From contig CAJMKE010000019.1 in NCBI GenBank assembly GCA_905213895.1, positions 1 through 35,358 of the forward strand: a stretch of DNA of 35,358 nt, given 5' to 3'. The position numbers and the translations under genes were made by a program. Positions 1 to 9,055 of the stretch are shown in pieces; position 1 is the stretch's first letter, and each line of letters begins with the position of its first letter. Under the pieces are notes generated by a model. That model did not search any database and had not been told where the DNA came from. It saw nothing but the letters and a program-made list of their open reading frames with translations. This DNA comes from an uncultured Alistipes sp. (GTDB lineage: Bacteria > Bacteroidota > Bacteroidia > Bacteroidales > Rikenellaceae).

Positions 1-211
<211 letters not shown>

Positions 212-775
212 CTATTTCTTGTTGAAAGCATTCATCGTCCGTTCGGTGCCGACCGAAACGAACGAAAGTATCGCCTCGCCGAAGACTTTCAGCCGCTCGG
301 GCAGTTTCTCGCGCTCCTCGACCGTCCACTCGCCCAGAACATAGTCGACCTGATGTCCGCGCGCGAAGTCGCCGCCAACGCCGAAGCGCATGCGCGCATA
401 ATCCTCCGTGCCGAGCAGTTCGGCGATGTTCTTCAATCCGTTGTGTCCGCCGGCACTCCCTTTCGGTCGGATGCGCAGTTCGCCGAACGGCAATGCGATG
501 TCGTCCACGACGACGAGCAGGTTGCTGCGGTCGATTTTGAGCGTGTCGAGCCAGTAGCGCACCGCCTTGCCCGATAGATTCATGTACGTCGAGGGTTTGA
601 GCAGCGTTACGCTCCGTCCGCGCCAGCGCAGTTCGGCGGTCGAGCCGTAACGCCCCGACATAAAAGAAATGTCGGATGCCTCAGCCAAGGCATCCAACAC
701 TTTGAAACCTATGTTGTGTCTGGTTTCGGCGTATTCCGCACCGATATTGCCCAGACCGACAACCAGATATTTCAT
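212..775 (-). CDS. pth: Peptidyl-tRNA hydrolase
   Basis: This cytosolic enzyme hydrolyses peptidyl-tRNA released from stalled ribosomes and recycles the tRNA. The 187-residue length is normal for bacterial Pth. The N-terminal VGLGNIG segment holds Asn10, and His20 (in TRHNIGF) is the catalytic histidine. Asn66, Asp91/Asp92 and Asn112 (in GGHNG) sit where the E. coli enzyme has Asn68, Asp93 and Asn114. It starts 23 bp after rplY on the same strand, so the two are probably cotranscribed. The rplY-pth pairing is common in Bacteroidota. The gene ends against a hairpin-bearing repeat. Confidence 0.97.
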   Translation of the reverse strand: MKYLVVGLGNIGAEYAETRHNIGFKVLDALAEASDISFMSGRYGSTAELRWRGRSVTLLKPSTYMNLSGKAVRYWLDTLKIDRSNLLVVVDDIALPFGELRIRPKGSAGGHNGLKNIAELLGTEDYARMRFGVGGDFARGHQVDYVLGEWTVEEREKLPERLKVFGEAILSFVSVGTERTMNAFNKK

Positions 776-798
776 TTTACGCTATTCCGTTTGGCGCG

Positions 799-1371
799 TT
801 ATGCATTCGCAGCCTCGGCACCGCGCGATGCACGGGTTACGCGGACAGCGCAAACCGCCTGCGTCGCAGGGGATACGAACTGCAAGTTATCGAATTTGAG
901 GTCGCCGACGAAGATTGTCTGACCGACGTTGAGCGGAGTTACGTCCACTACCAACTCGTCAGGCAGATTCTCGACGAGTGCGCTGACAACGAGTTTGCGG
1001 GCCGACAGAGCCAGTTTGCCACCGACTTTCACACCCTCGGCAGTACCCGAAAGACGAACCGGAACGGCAATCGAAACCGGCTTGCCCTCCTGCACGCGGT
1101 AGAAGTCGATGTGAAGAATCTCCTCGCGTACCGGATGATACTGTACGTCGCGCAGAACGGCTTTCTCGATTTTGCCGTCGATGTCGAGTTCGACGATGTA
1201 GGAGTTCGGAGTGTAGATGAGCGGTTTGACGGCTTTCGCGTCGATTGCGAAAGCGACGTTCTCGCCGCCGCCATAGATTACGCAAGGAATCAGACCCTCG
1301 CGGCGGGCAGCCTTGGCTGCCTTCTTGCCGTACTCGGCACGAGCAGCGGCTTTCAGTTGGATGGTTTTCAT
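799..1371 (-). CDS. rplY: 50S ribosomal protein L25 / Ctc
   Basis: L25 binds 5S rRNA in the large ribosomal subunit. At 190 residues this is the long, Ctc-type form: an N-terminal L25 beta-barrel (roughly residues 1-95, beginning MKTIQLKAAARAEYG) followed by the C-terminal TL5/Ctc beta domain. The tail is Ala/Arg-rich. A TAnnTTTG-type box upstream (1456-1463) suggests it heads an rplY-pth unit. The start is the first in-frame ATG and matches the family N-terminus. Confidence 0.96.
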   Translation of the reverse strand: MKTIQLKAAARAEYGKKAAKAARREGLIPCVIYGGGENVAFAIDAKAVKPLIYTPNSYIVELDIDGKIEKAVLRDVQYHPVREEILHIDFYRVQEGKPVSIAVPVRLSGTAEGVKVGGKLALSARKLVVSALVENLPDELVVDVTPLNVGQTIFVGDLKFDNLQFVSPATQAVCAVRVTRASRGAEAANA

Positions 1372-1455
1372 AATGGTTTAATTTTTAATGTGTTACCTTG
1401 GGCGGCACTCAGCGCGTACCCGAAGTACGCTCCCCATAACCGCTTGCATCGGCGG

Positions 1456-1463
1456 CAAAGATA
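1456..1463 (-). promoter_or_regulatory. Putative -7 promoter box for rplY-pth
   Basis: On the minus strand this reads TATCTTTG, matching the Bacteroidota -7 consensus TAnnTTTG. A TTG at 1480-1482 could serve as the -33 element, but the 16-bp gap is shorter than the usual 19-21. The predicted transcript would start near 1449, leaving a leader of about 75 nt. Confidence 0.5.
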
Positions 1464-1512
1464 ATAAAAAAAACGGAATCAAGAGTGCTCCGAGGAAATT
1501 TTTAATCAGAGT

Positions 1513-1650
1513 ATAAGGACCTTAAAGTCTTTAAGGACCATAAGGACTTTAACGACTTTAACGACTTTAAGGAAAAAACATCCCTGCCGACCTTAAAGCA
1601 CCGGCAACAGCCGGTGCGCGACTTTAAGGACCTTAAAGTCCCTAATCCTC
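1513..1650. repeat. TTAA-type 9-bp array with stem-loop
   Basis: At 1513-1573 there are about six tandem 9-bp units such as GACCTTAAA and GACTTTAAC. A GC-rich hairpin follows at about 1600-1619 (GCACCGGC, loop, GCCGGTGC), flanked again by units. A CACGTGAGAC module near 1651 resembles those at 112 and 4195. The array fills the gap between the 3' end of the Pit gene (1669) and the rplY promoter, where a terminator would be expected. Confidence 0.85.
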
Positions 1651-1668
1651 CCGCACGTGAGACCTTCC

Positions 1669-3903
1669 CTACTCCCGCCGTCTTGCCCAGTGGGTCAGGC
1701 GACCCTCCTGCGACATGAACAGACGCTGCGATTTGAGCAGGTTGCGCGACTGCAACACCATCGTTTTGGTTTCGGACAGGATGTTCAGATAGAGCATTCC
1801 CGCCTTCGAGTTGGATTCGCCCGACGTGATTCGCGCGAGTTCGTCCTTCGTCGCGTCGGCTATGCGGTCGAAAATCTCGTCGCGCATGTCCAGCACGCTG
1901 TCGATGTCGGTGAAGTCGGAATTGACTATCATGTAGATGATTCGCGAGTAGATGATGTCCACGTCGCCGTTTATCGACATCAGGTCCTCGGTCTGCACGC
2001 GGCTCAACCCCTCGTGATTATTGTCGATATGCTCGAACGCAGGCTTGGTGATGAAGACCAGAGCCTTCGACATCTCGTTCAGATAGTCGGACATCTGCAC
2101 ATAGTAGAGCGACAGGTTGAGGTCTGCCCCGTAAGTGCCTTTGATGGTCGCCGCGACCGAATATTTCAGTTTGTTGTTGTACTCGTACATCTGCTCCGCC
2201 TCCTGCATCGCCTCTTTGAGTGCCTTGCGGTCCTCCTTCATCAGCGCGACGAGAGTGCGGTTGTAGATGCGGGTCGAATTCTTGATTGTCGTCCCGACAT
2301 TCTCCACGACGCTCTCCGCCAGATTCTCGCGTGTCGGCAGCACGGGCTTCTCGCTCTCCTCTTTCTGCTTCGGCTTGCGGAAGTTGCTGTGGATAAGCAT
2401 GTAGAGGCAGAGTACCGTGATTACGCCGAACGCAATCATCCCGCCCCACATCAGAATCAGCCCCATCGCCAGCGCGATTAGAAATCCGCCTATCGCCGTC
2501 ACGAACCAGCCGGTAATCACCGTCATTACGCCCGTGATGCGGTATACGGCACTCTCGCGACCCCACGCGCGGTCGGCGAGCGACGAACCCATCGCGACCA
2601 TGAAACATACGTAGGTGGTCGAGAGCGGCAGTTTGAGCGACGTCGCGAGCGCGATTAGCAGCGACGAGGTAGTCAGATTCACCGTCGCGCGAATCATGTC
2701 GTAGGGCGCGCCCGTATGCTCGATGTCAGCCCACTCGAACCGCGACGCGACGAACTTTTTCACCCGCGGCGACGATACCTTGTCGAAGAAATTCACGATG
2801 TTCAGCGTCGCGCGCACGACCGTTCGCGAAAAGAGCGACGACGAGTACTGCTCCGGCGCGTCGTCGTTCTGCGACGAGAGCGATATTTCGGTCTCGGTAA
2901 CGTGCATCGCCTTGCGCGACGTCCAGAGCGTCAGCACCATTATCGCTCCCGCCGCCAGCACGAACATGATGCTTGCCGGTGCCGGCTCGTTGAGCGCGCC
3001 CATCGTCATTGTGTCGCTGCCCGCCGCGCGCGCTATCGAATAGGAGTCGAACGCCGCGACCGGAACGCCGATGAAGTTCACGAGGTCGTTGCCCGCGAAT
3101 GCGAGTGCCAGCGAGAACGTGCCGGCGAGAATCGTGATTCGCAGTATGTTGATGCGGAAGAGTTGCAGGAAGAAGAGCAGCAGCGAGCATCCCGCCCAGC
3201 AGACGGGCAGCGCGAGCCACAGCGAATTGTCCACCCACTCGATGAACGCGCTGCCTGCGAGGGCGTTTTTCAGACCCTTGAACAGCGCGAAATAGACTAT
3301 GGTCGTGAGCGACGCCCCGCACCACACCGCACCCAGACGGCGCAGCATCGGGATATAGCGGAACGAGAAAATCAGTCGCGACACGTACATTATAGCCGTT
3401 CCGCACGTGAACGCAATCAGCACCGACAGCAGAATCGCCGAGATGATACCCATTGCGCGCGAGGTGTTTATGTATTCGCCGAGCATGTCGAGCGTCAGTG
3501 TGTCGTCCGTAGCGATTTTGAACGTCGCGACCGCCACCGCCGAACCCAACAGACAGAATATCAGCGACACGGTGGTCGATGTCGGCAGTCCGAGCGAGTT
3601 GTAGAGGTCGAGCAGAATCACGTTGGCGAACATCACCCCGACGTAGAGCATCATTATCTCGGCGAATGTGAACCGCGACGGGTCGAACATTCCGTTGCGG
3701 GCGACCTCCATCATGCCGCTCGACGTTACCGCGCCGATGATTATTCCGACCGATGCGACGGCGAGAATCACGCGCAGCGAAGCCGCCTTGCTGCCTATCG
3801 CCGAGTTGAGGAAGTTCACGGCATCGTTCGTTACGCCCACGTAAAGCCCCGAAACCGCCAGAATCGCGAGAACCGCTACCACTGCAATGTAAATTTCGCT
3901 CAT
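1669..3903 (-). CDS. Inorganic phosphate transporter (Pit/PHO4) with C-terminal PhoU-like domain
   Basis: This is a 744-residue inner-membrane permease of the PHO4/PitA family, expected to import phosphate by ion symport. The two PHO4 signature repeats are visible as GVTNDAVNF near the N-terminus and GNDLVNFIGVP in the middle. Many hydrophobic helices fill the first ~520 residues. The last ~220 residues are soluble, charged and helical, resembling PhoU/DUF47 regulatory domains seen on Bacteroidota Pit proteins. I chose the ATG at 3903 (MSEIYIAVV): an upstream in-frame ATG would prepend eleven residues translated from the 9-bp repeat array. It lies between hslR and rplY, genes that often sit together in Bacteroidales. 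Confidence 0.92.
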   Translation of the reverse strand: MSEIYIAVVAVLAILAVSGLYVGVTNDAVNFLNSAIGSKAASLRVILAVASVGIIIGAVTSSGMMEVARNGMFDPSRFTFAEIMMLYVGVMFANVILLDLYNSLGLPTSTTVSLIFCLLGSAVAVATFKIATDDTLTLDMLGEYINTSRAMGIISAILLSVLIAFTCGTAIMYVSRLIFSFRYIPMLRRLGAVWCGASLTTIVYFALFKGLKNALAGSAFIEWVDNSLWLALPVCWAGCSLLLFFLQLFRINILRITILAGTFSLALAFAGNDLVNFIGVPVAAFDSYSIARAAGSDTMTMGALNEPAPASIMFVLAAGAIMVLTLWTSRKAMHVTETEISLSSQNDDAPEQYSSSLFSRTVVRATLNIVNFFDKVSSPRVKKFVASRFEWADIEHTGAPYDMIRATVNLTTSSLLIALATSLKLPLSTTYVCFMVAMGSSLADRAWGRESAVYRITGVMTVITGWFVTAIGGFLIALAMGLILMWGGMIAFGVITVLCLYMLIHSNFRKPKQKEESEKPVLPTRENLAESVVENVGTTIKNSTRIYNRTLVALMKEDRKALKEAMQEAEQMYEYNNKLKYSVAATIKGTYGADLNLSLYYVQMSDYLNEMSKALVFITKPAFEHIDNNHEGLSRVQTEDLMSINGDVDIIYSRIIYMIVNSDFTDIDSVLDMRDEIFDRIADATKDELARITSGESNSKAGMLYLNILSETKTMVLQSRNLLKSQRLFMSQEGRLTHWARRRE

Positions 3904-3952
3904 AACTGTTAAAGTCTTTAAGGTCGTTAAAGTCATTAAGGACTTTAATGAT
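3904..3952. repeat. TTAA-type 9-bp array in the leader of the phosphate transporter
   Basis: About five units (for example GTCTTTAAG, GTCGTTAAA, GTCATTAAG) abut the ATG of the transporter gene. Here the array lies in a 5' leader rather than at a 3' end and has no GC stem-loop. Confidence 0.85.
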
Positions 3953-3989
3953 TCGATTTTTGTCGGAGACTATCTATCCGACTTCGCCG

Positions 3990-3997
3990 CAAAGATA
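3990..3997 (-). promoter_or_regulatory. Putative -7 promoter box for the phosphate transporter
   Basis: The minus strand reads TATCTTTG, a perfect TAnnTTTG. Transcription would start near 3983, giving a leader of about 80 nt that contains the 9-bp array. No good -33 TTTG is visible at normal spacing. Confidence 0.5.
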
Positions 3998-4061
3998 ACT
4001 GCAAAATCCCCGCCTGCATCGGCAGGTCGGGGGATTTAACCTAAACTTAACATTGGGGGAG

Positions 4062-4475
4062 AGGGTGTCACGGGTGGGGGAGGGTATCACGTGCCGCTGG
4101 TTTAAGGTCTTTAAAGTCTGCCGACGACAAAATGTCGTCGGCTATAAGGTCGCGCGGCAGGCTCAATGCCTGCCGCTTTAAGGTCGGCAGGAGTGTCTCA
4201 CGTGCCGGAGGGGTAGGGTCTTTAGGGTCTCGCGGCCGGCGGAATGCCTGCCGCTGTAAGGTCACGGCGGCGAATTTTCGCCGCCTTTAAGGTCGGCAGG
4301 AGGGTTGTTGGGTGGCGGTGCTTTAAGGTCGGCAGGAGGGTTTCGCAGGGTCGGGTAGGGAGGCTGCATAGGGTCGGGCAGCGGGCTGGGGGGGCTTTTC
4401 TTTAAGGACCTTAAAGACTTTAAAGTCCTTAAAGACCTTATGCCGTTGCGGGGGCATAATGCCCCCGCAAAAACC
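4062..4475. repeat. Composite repeat block with at least five stem-loops
   Basis: This gene-free 0.4-kb block follows the 3' end of hslR. It holds stem-loops at 4120-4142, 4156-4178 (GCGGCAGGC, loop, GCCTGCCGC), a relative near 4234-4257, 4266-4285, and one at 4446-4470 with a GCGGGGGCA stem. TTAA-type units join them, with an uninterrupted array at 4398-4440. Several modules are inverted copies of those at 53-160. Open reading frames crossing it only translate the repeats (Pro/Leu/Lys-rich) and I do not call them. Confidence 0.85.
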
Positions 4476-4603
4476 ATTACACCCTGCAACCATTACTCCC
4501 AACAACCTTACTCTCCGTAAACCTTACACCCAACAATCTTACTTCCAGCAGCCTTACTCCCCGTAAACTTACTCCCAGCAAACCTTACTTTCAGCAGCCG
4601 TTA
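4476..4603. repeat. Degenerate 15-16-bp tandem repeat downstream of hslR
   Basis: Eight to nine imperfect copies of a 15-16-bp unit, about CCTTACTCCCAGCAA, run directly up to and into the stop codon of hslR. Copies alternate between a CAGCAA-like and a CCGTAAA-like ending. The period and sequence differ from the 9-bp arrays. Confidence 0.8.
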
Positions 4604-5014
4604 CTCCTCGTCGTCATCGAAGTCGTCGGCGGCGAACGACATGCCCTCCATCATCGAGTCGATGTCGCGGCGCTCCTTCTTCGTCGGGCGTCCCGTGCCG
4701 CGCTCGCGGAACACGAATATCGTTTCGTGAGGCACGTTCAGTTTGTCGAGTTCGCTCTGTGGCGTGATGTCGGTGCAATATTGTGCGACGTTCTTCGCCG
4801 GCTGGCGGTTGGAGACCGGTTCGACGACGCGGTAGCGGCAGGTAATCATCGTGCGCCGCACCGAGATTTCGTCGCCTGCCCTGACCTCGCGCGACGGTTT
4901 GGCGTAGGAGCCGTTCACGCTGACGCGGTTGTTGCGTATTGCTTCGGCGGCATCGCTGCGCGTCTTGAATACGCGTACCGCCCATAGGTATTTGTCGAGA
5001 CGGATGGTGTCCAT
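4601..5014 (-). CDS. hslR: S4-domain RNA-binding protein, HslR (Hsp15)-like
   Basis: The S4 fold occupies residues 1-65 (MDTIRLDKYLWAVRVFKTR, RNNRVSVNG, VRAGDEISV). In E. coli, Hsp15 binds 50S subunits carrying stranded nascent chains; that role is inferred here from family membership. The C-terminal half is basic (GTGRPTKKERR) and ends in an acidic tail, FDDDEE. The 137-residue length fits. It lies 32 bp downstream of ftsW, so it may be read from the dcw transcript. The 3' end runs into a tandem repeat. Confidence 0.9.
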   Translation of the reverse strand: MDTIRLDKYLWAVRVFKTRSDAAEAIRNNRVSVNGSYAKPSREVRAGDEISVRRTMITCRYRVVEPVSNRQPAKNVAQYCTDITPQSELDKLNVPHETIFVFRERGTGRPTKKERRDIDSMMEGMSFAADDFDDDEE

Positions 5015-5027
5015 AGCGGGTTATCAT

Positions 5028-5046
5028 TAAAGTCGTTAGGGTCGGG
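5028..5046. repeat. Short TTAA-type array between ftsW and hslR
   Basis: Two units (ATTAAAGTC, GTTAGGGTC) fill the 32-bp gap between two same-strand genes. There is no stem-loop, consistent with a position inside an operon. Confidence 0.6.
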
Positions 5047-6321
5047 TTATTTTTCCATCGAGGATTCGTTGCGGGCGGGGATGAGCGTTCCCTCCTCTAT
5101 CTGGCGGCTGACGCTCAATATCATTCCGAACGCTATCGCCGTGCATATCATCGACGAACCGCCGTGCGAAATCAGCGGCAGGTTCTGTCCCGTTTCGGGG
5201 ATGAAATTGATTGTAACCATGATATGCAGCAGTGCCTGTATCGTTATCAGCAGCGCGAGCCCGAGTTCGAGCAGCCCCGCGAATATCCAGTCGCAGTTAC
5301 CGAAGATGCGGATTGCGCGGTAGAATATCCACAGATAGAGCAGCACGAGGAAGAATGCGAGGATGATGCCGTATTCCTCGACGAAGAATGCGAAGATATA
5401 GTCGCTCTCGGGGTGGGTGATTTTGGCGCGCATGACGCTGCGTCCCGCGCCCACGCCGACGATGCCGCCGTCGTGGATGGCTATCATCGAACGGTCGGTG
5501 TCGGTGAGGTCGCGCAACCTGACTTTCGTGCGGTCGGTGGTCCACATCTCGAACCATGTGCCGACACGTCCGCTCGCCGTTTCGCTCCGACCGAGGTTGA
5601 AGGCGACGAAAAATGCGCCGGCGATAGCCGCCGCCGCTACGATTTTGAGCAGTTCGCGCGGTTTGATGCGTCCGATATACATCATTACCAGCGAGATGAG
5701 GAATACGAGCAGTGCCGACGAGGTGTGAGCCTTGACGATGACGGCGCATGCGACCACGACAGGTACGACTACGGGCAGGGTGCCGTTGCGCCATATCTCC
5801 TTCTGTTCGGGCAACGCCCATTTGAACGGGTTGAACGACGGCATGATGCGCAGCGTGCGTATCTCGCGCTGGCGTGCCGAGAGTTGCTGGGCGAGAAAGA
5901 GTATGGTCGCCACTTTGAGCAGTTCCGACGGCTGGAATCCGATGCCGGCGATGGATATTGTGCGTGCTGCGCCGTTGATTTCGCGACCGATGCCGGGAAT
6001 GTATGCGGCGACGGTCAGTACGAGCGCGAGTATGTATAGCAGTGTGGCGGCTTTGCGGAAGTACTTGCTGTCGATGCGGTAGACGACCAGCAGCGCGACT
6101 ACCGACGCGAACATCGCGACGAAGTGTCCGCGCAGATGCGATGCCGTCGTACCCGGCATAATCGGACTGTAACCCATCTTGGCTACCGACGAGTAGACGA
6201 CCAGAACCGAAACCACGAGCAGGATGACGATGATTATCCACAGCACGCGGTCGCCCGGCAGCAGTTTCACCTTCGACAGTATCGACGGTACGCGCCCCTT
6301 TTTTTCGACTTGCTCCGCCAT
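5047..6321 (-). CDS. ftsW: Septal peptidoglycan glycosyltransferase FtsW (SEDS family)
   Basis: This 424-residue polytopic membrane protein belongs to the SEDS family (FtsW/RodA/SpoVE), which polymerises lipid II into glycan strands. About ten hydrophobic segments are visible. GIGREINGAARTI and FQPSELLKVA are the conserved SEDS stretches in the first half; TGQNLPLISHGGSSM is the conserved late motif. FtsW rather than RodA is chosen because it follows murD with a 7-bp gap in the dcw block and has a class-B PBP (ftsI) in the same block. A basic cytoplasmic N-terminus precedes the first helix. Confidence 0.95.
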   Translation of the reverse strand: MAEQVEKKGRVPSILSKVKLLPGDRVLWIIIVILLVVSVLVVYSSVAKMGYSPIMPGTTASHLRGHFVAMFASVVALLVVYRIDSKYFRKAATLLYILALVLTVAAYIPGIGREINGAARTISIAGIGFQPSELLKVATILFLAQQLSARQREIRTLRIMPSFNPFKWALPEQKEIWRNGTLPVVVPVVVACAVIVKAHTSSALLVFLISLVMMYIGRIKPRELLKIVAAAAIAGAFFVAFNLGRSETASGRVGTWFEMWTTDRTKVRLRDLTDTDRSMIAIHDGGIVGVGAGRSVMRAKITHPESDYIFAFFVEEYGIILAFFLVLLYLWIFYRAIRIFGNCDWIFAGLLELGLALLITIQALLHIMVTINFIPETGQNLPLISHGGSSMICTAIAFGMILSVSRQIEEGTLIPARNESSMEK

Positions 6322-6328
6322 ATCCGTA

Positions 6329-7702
6329 CTATTTTACGTTTACGGGCAGATGCTCGCGCACCCACGCCTTGAAGAGTTCACCTCGGTTTTCGTAGTTCCT
6401 GAACAGGTCGAAACTTGCGCACGCCGGCGACAGCAGTACCGCATCGCCCTCGTGAGCCGCCGCGACGGCAGCCCGCATCGCATCGTCGAGCGACGCCGTG
6501 GAGATTATCTGCGGTACGACGCCCTCGAATTCGCGCAGTAGTTTGGCGTTGTCCAGACCCATGCAGACGAGCGTATGCACCTTGGCGCGTGCGAACTCTT
6601 TTAGCGGCGCATAGTCGTTGCCCTTGTCGGTGCCGCCCGCAATCCACACCACGGGGCGTGTCATGCTTTCGAGCGCGTACCACACGGAATCGACGTTCGT
6701 CGCCTTGGAGTCGTTGATATAGAGTACGCCGTCGGCTTCGCCTGCGGGTTCGAGGCGGTGTTCGACGGGCGAGAAGTCGTAAATCGACCGGCGGATGCTC
6801 TCCGGCTCGACGCCTGCGGCGAGCGTGGCGAGAGCGGCAGCCATGGCGTCGTAGGCGTTGTGAAGACCCTTGATTTGCATCTTCGCGGTGTCGATTTCGA
6901 CCTTGCGACCCGCGGCTTCGGCAGTGAACGTGCCGTCGGGTTCGAGGTAGGCGTCGCCGTCGCCGCTCGCCGCAGCCGATTTAGCCATGAACGGCAGTTC
7001 GCGCGCGCGGAGCGGATGCTTTTCGAGTTCGGCGCGGACGGTCGCGTCGTCAGCCGAGTAGACGAACCAGTCGCGCGAGGTCTGGTTCTGCGTGATGCGC
7101 ATCTTGGAATCGACGTAGTTCTGGAAACAGTGGTCGTAGCGGTCGAGGTGGTCGGGCGTGATGTTCATCAGCACGGCGATGTCGGCGCGGAAGCGGTACA
7201 TGCCGTCCAACTGGAACGAACTCAACTCCAATACGTACCAGTCGAACTCGCCCGTGGCGACCGAGTAGGCGAACGACTCGCCGATGTTGCCGCCGAGAGC
7301 GACGTTGGCTCCCGCATCGTGCATGATTTTGTAGATGAGCGAGGTTGTGGTGGTCTTGCCGTTCGAGCCGGTGATGCAGATTGTGCGCGCCGACCCCATA
7401 TAGCGGCAGGCGAACTCCATCTCCGAGATTACGGGTATGCCCGCTTCGCGGACGGCGCGGACTATCGGTGCCGATTCGGGAATGCCGGGCGACTTGACGA
7501 CCTCCGTCGCGGAGAGTATCCGTTCGACGGTGTGTCCGCCCTCCTCGTACTCGACGTTCCATTCGTCGAGCCGCGAGCGGTAGAGCGGCGAAATTTTGCC
7601 CGCATCGGAGAGGAAGACCTCCAATCCCTCCTTTTTGGCGAGGATTGCCGAGCCGTAGCCGCTGATGCCTCCGCCGAGAACGATTATGCGTTGGTGTTTC
7701 AT
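6329..7702 (-). CDS. murD: UDP-N-acetylmuramoyl-L-alanine--D-glutamate ligase
   Basis: MurD adds D-glutamate to UDP-MurNAc-L-Ala in the cytoplasm using ATP. The N-terminal Rossmann-like domain begins IIVLGGGISGYGSAI. The Mur-ligase P-loop GSNGKTTTT is at residues 112-120. The central domain carries NITPDHLDRYD. The C-terminal domain contains YINDSKATNVDS and IAGGTDKGNDY. The length of 457 fits MurD. It sits between mraY and ftsW, its usual dcw place. Confidence 0.97.
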   Translation of the reverse strand: MKHQRIIVLGGGISGYGSAILAKKEGLEVFLSDAGKISPLYRSRLDEWNVEYEEGGHTVERILSATEVVKSPGIPESAPIVRAVREAGIPVISEMEFACRYMGSARTICITGSNGKTTTTSLIYKIMHDAGANVALGGNIGESFAYSVATGEFDWYVLELSSFQLDGMYRFRADIAVLMNITPDHLDRYDHCFQNYVDSKMRITQNQTSRDWFVYSADDATVRAELEKHPLRARELPFMAKSAAASGDGDAYLEPDGTFTAEAAGRKVEIDTAKMQIKGLHNAYDAMAAALATLAAGVEPESIRRSIYDFSPVEHRLEPAGEADGVLYINDSKATNVDSVWYALESMTRPVVWIAGGTDKGNDYAPLKEFARAKVHTLVCMGLDNAKLLREFEGVVPQIISTASLDDAMRAAVAAAHEGDAVLLSPACASFDLFRNYENRGELFKAWVREHLPVNVK

Positions 7703-7720
7703 ACCTTATTCTTCTTTTTT

Positions 7721-7757
7721 TAGGGTCTTTAAAGTCTTTAAGGTCCTTAAAGACTTT
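7721..7757. repeat. TTAA-type 9-bp array between mraY and murD
   Basis: Four tandem units (GTCTTTAAA, GTCTTTAAG, GTCCTTAAA, GACTTTATC) fill most of the 53-bp spacer and touch the mraY stop codon. No GC hairpin is present at this within-operon site. Confidence 0.85.
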
Positions 7758-9003
7758 ATCTTATTTTCAGTGTTATCAGGCTTATGGCGGCGAGCAGGAG
7801 CGAGACGATGGTGAACCGCGTTACGATTTTCGTCTCGAACAGCCCCTTCTTCTGGTAGTGGTGGTGGAGCGGCGACATCAGCAGTATGCGTCGTCCCTCG
7901 CCGTACTTGCGCTTGGTGTACTTGAAGTAGCCGACCTGCACCATCACCGATACCGACTCGGCGAGGAACACGCCGCACATTATCGGCAGCAGCAACTCCT
8001 TGCGGATGCAGAGCGCGAATACGGCGATGATGCCGCCGATTGCGAGCGAGCCGGTGTCGCCCATGAATATCTGCGCCGGAAACGAGTTGTACCACATGAA
8101 GCCGATAAGCGCGCCGACCATCGCCGCCGCGAAGACGACGAGTTCGCCGCTGTCGGGGATGTACATGATGTTGAGGTAGTCGGCGTAGACGATGTGTCCC
8201 GACAGATAGGCGAGGACGCCCAGTACCGCCACTATCGGTGCCGACACGCCCGTCAGAAGCCCGTCGAGACCGTCCGTGAGGTTCGCTCCGTTGGATACCG
8301 CCGTAACGATGAATATCGCGACGACGACATAGAGTATCCATGCGAGCATCTCGTTGCCGCCCACGACCCAACTGTAATCGAACTCATTGTCCTTCACGAA
8401 AGGAATCGTGGTCTTGGTGGTCTTTTCGCTGCGGTCGTCGAGGCGGATTTGCTGTACGGTCGTCAGCACCTGTTCGCCCGTGGCGGTATCGACGGTCTGC
8501 TGTTGCACCGGAACGGTGGTGTGTTCGCGGACGACGATGTTTTCGGAGAAGCACATCACCGAACCGACGATGATGCCCAGTCCGACCTGACCGACGATTT
8601 TGAAACGACCTTTGAGCCCCTCCTTGTTGTGGCGGAAAACCTTGATGTAGTCGTCGAGAAAGCCGATTGCGCCGCACCACAGCGTCGATACAATCATCAA
8701 CTGCACGTAGACGTTGTCGAGCCTGCCGACCAGAAGCATCGGCACGGTGATGGCGAGCAGAATCAGCACGCCGCCCATGGTCGGAGTGCCTCTCTTTTCG
8801 AGTTGCCCCTGCAACCCGAGGTCGCGGACGGTCTCGCCGATTTGGTGGCGGCGCAGCGCACCGATGATGCGTTTGCCGAAGAAAATGATGATGAGCAGTG
8901 CGAGGATATTGGCTATCGCCGCACGGAACGAAATGTACTGGAACATTCCGCTGCCCGGAATGTCGCAGACGTTGTCGAGGTATTTGAAAAGGTGGTAGAA
9001 CAT
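7756..9003 (-). CDS. mraY: Phospho-N-acetylmuramoyl-pentapeptide transferase
   Basis: MraY transfers phospho-MurNAc-pentapeptide to undecaprenyl phosphate in the inner membrane, making lipid I. At 415 residues it is longer than E. coli MraY (360), mainly because of a loop of about 50 residues with polar TTVPVQQQTVDTATG-like sequence, as seen in other Bacteroidales. Catalytic and signature motifs are visible: FLDDYIK, NLTDGLDGL, FMGDTGSLAIGG and the terminal PLHHHYQKKG. Gene order (murE-mraY-murD) supports the call. Confidence 0.97.
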   Translation of the reverse strand: MFYHLFKYLDNVCDIPGSGMFQYISFRAAIANILALLIIIFFGKRIIGALRRHQIGETVRDLGLQGQLEKRGTPTMGGVLILLAITVPMLLVGRLDNVYVQLMIVSTLWCGAIGFLDDYIKVFRHNKEGLKGRFKIVGQVGLGIIVGSVMCFSENIVVREHTTVPVQQQTVDTATGEQVLTTVQQIRLDDRSEKTTKTTIPFVKDNEFDYSWVVGGNEMLAWILYVVVAIFIVTAVSNGANLTDGLDGLLTGVSAPIVAVLGVLAYLSGHIVYADYLNIMYIPDSGELVVFAAAMVGALIGFMWYNSFPAQIFMGDTGSLAIGGIIAVFALCIRKELLLPIMCGVFLAESVSVMVQVGYFKYTKRKYGEGRRILLMSPLHHHYQKKGLFETKIVTRFTIVSLLLAAISLITLKIR

Positions 9004-9017
9004 ATTCTTCTTTCTTC

Positions 9018-9052
9018 TTCTTTAAGGTCTTTAACGACTTTAATGTCGTTTT
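9018..9052. repeat. TTAA-type 9-bp array between murE and mraY
   Basis: Three units (CTTTAAGGT, CTTTAACGA, CTTTAATGT) occupy the 52-bp gap between murE and mraY on the same strand. Confidence 0.75.
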
Positions 9053-9055
9053 TCG

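Noticed and set aside
1513..1573. CRISPR array
   Set aside because: Units are 9 bp, contiguous, degenerate and without spacers; no cas genes are present.
2716..3912. Long opposite-strand frames over the transporter and many other genes
   Set aside because: These arise from GC-rich third-position bias. Their Arg/His/Glu-rich translations match no family while the other strand encodes clear proteins.
4068..4505. Short minus-strand Pro/Leu/Lys-rich frames
   Set aside because: They only translate the composite repeats and lack any independent start signal or family likeness.
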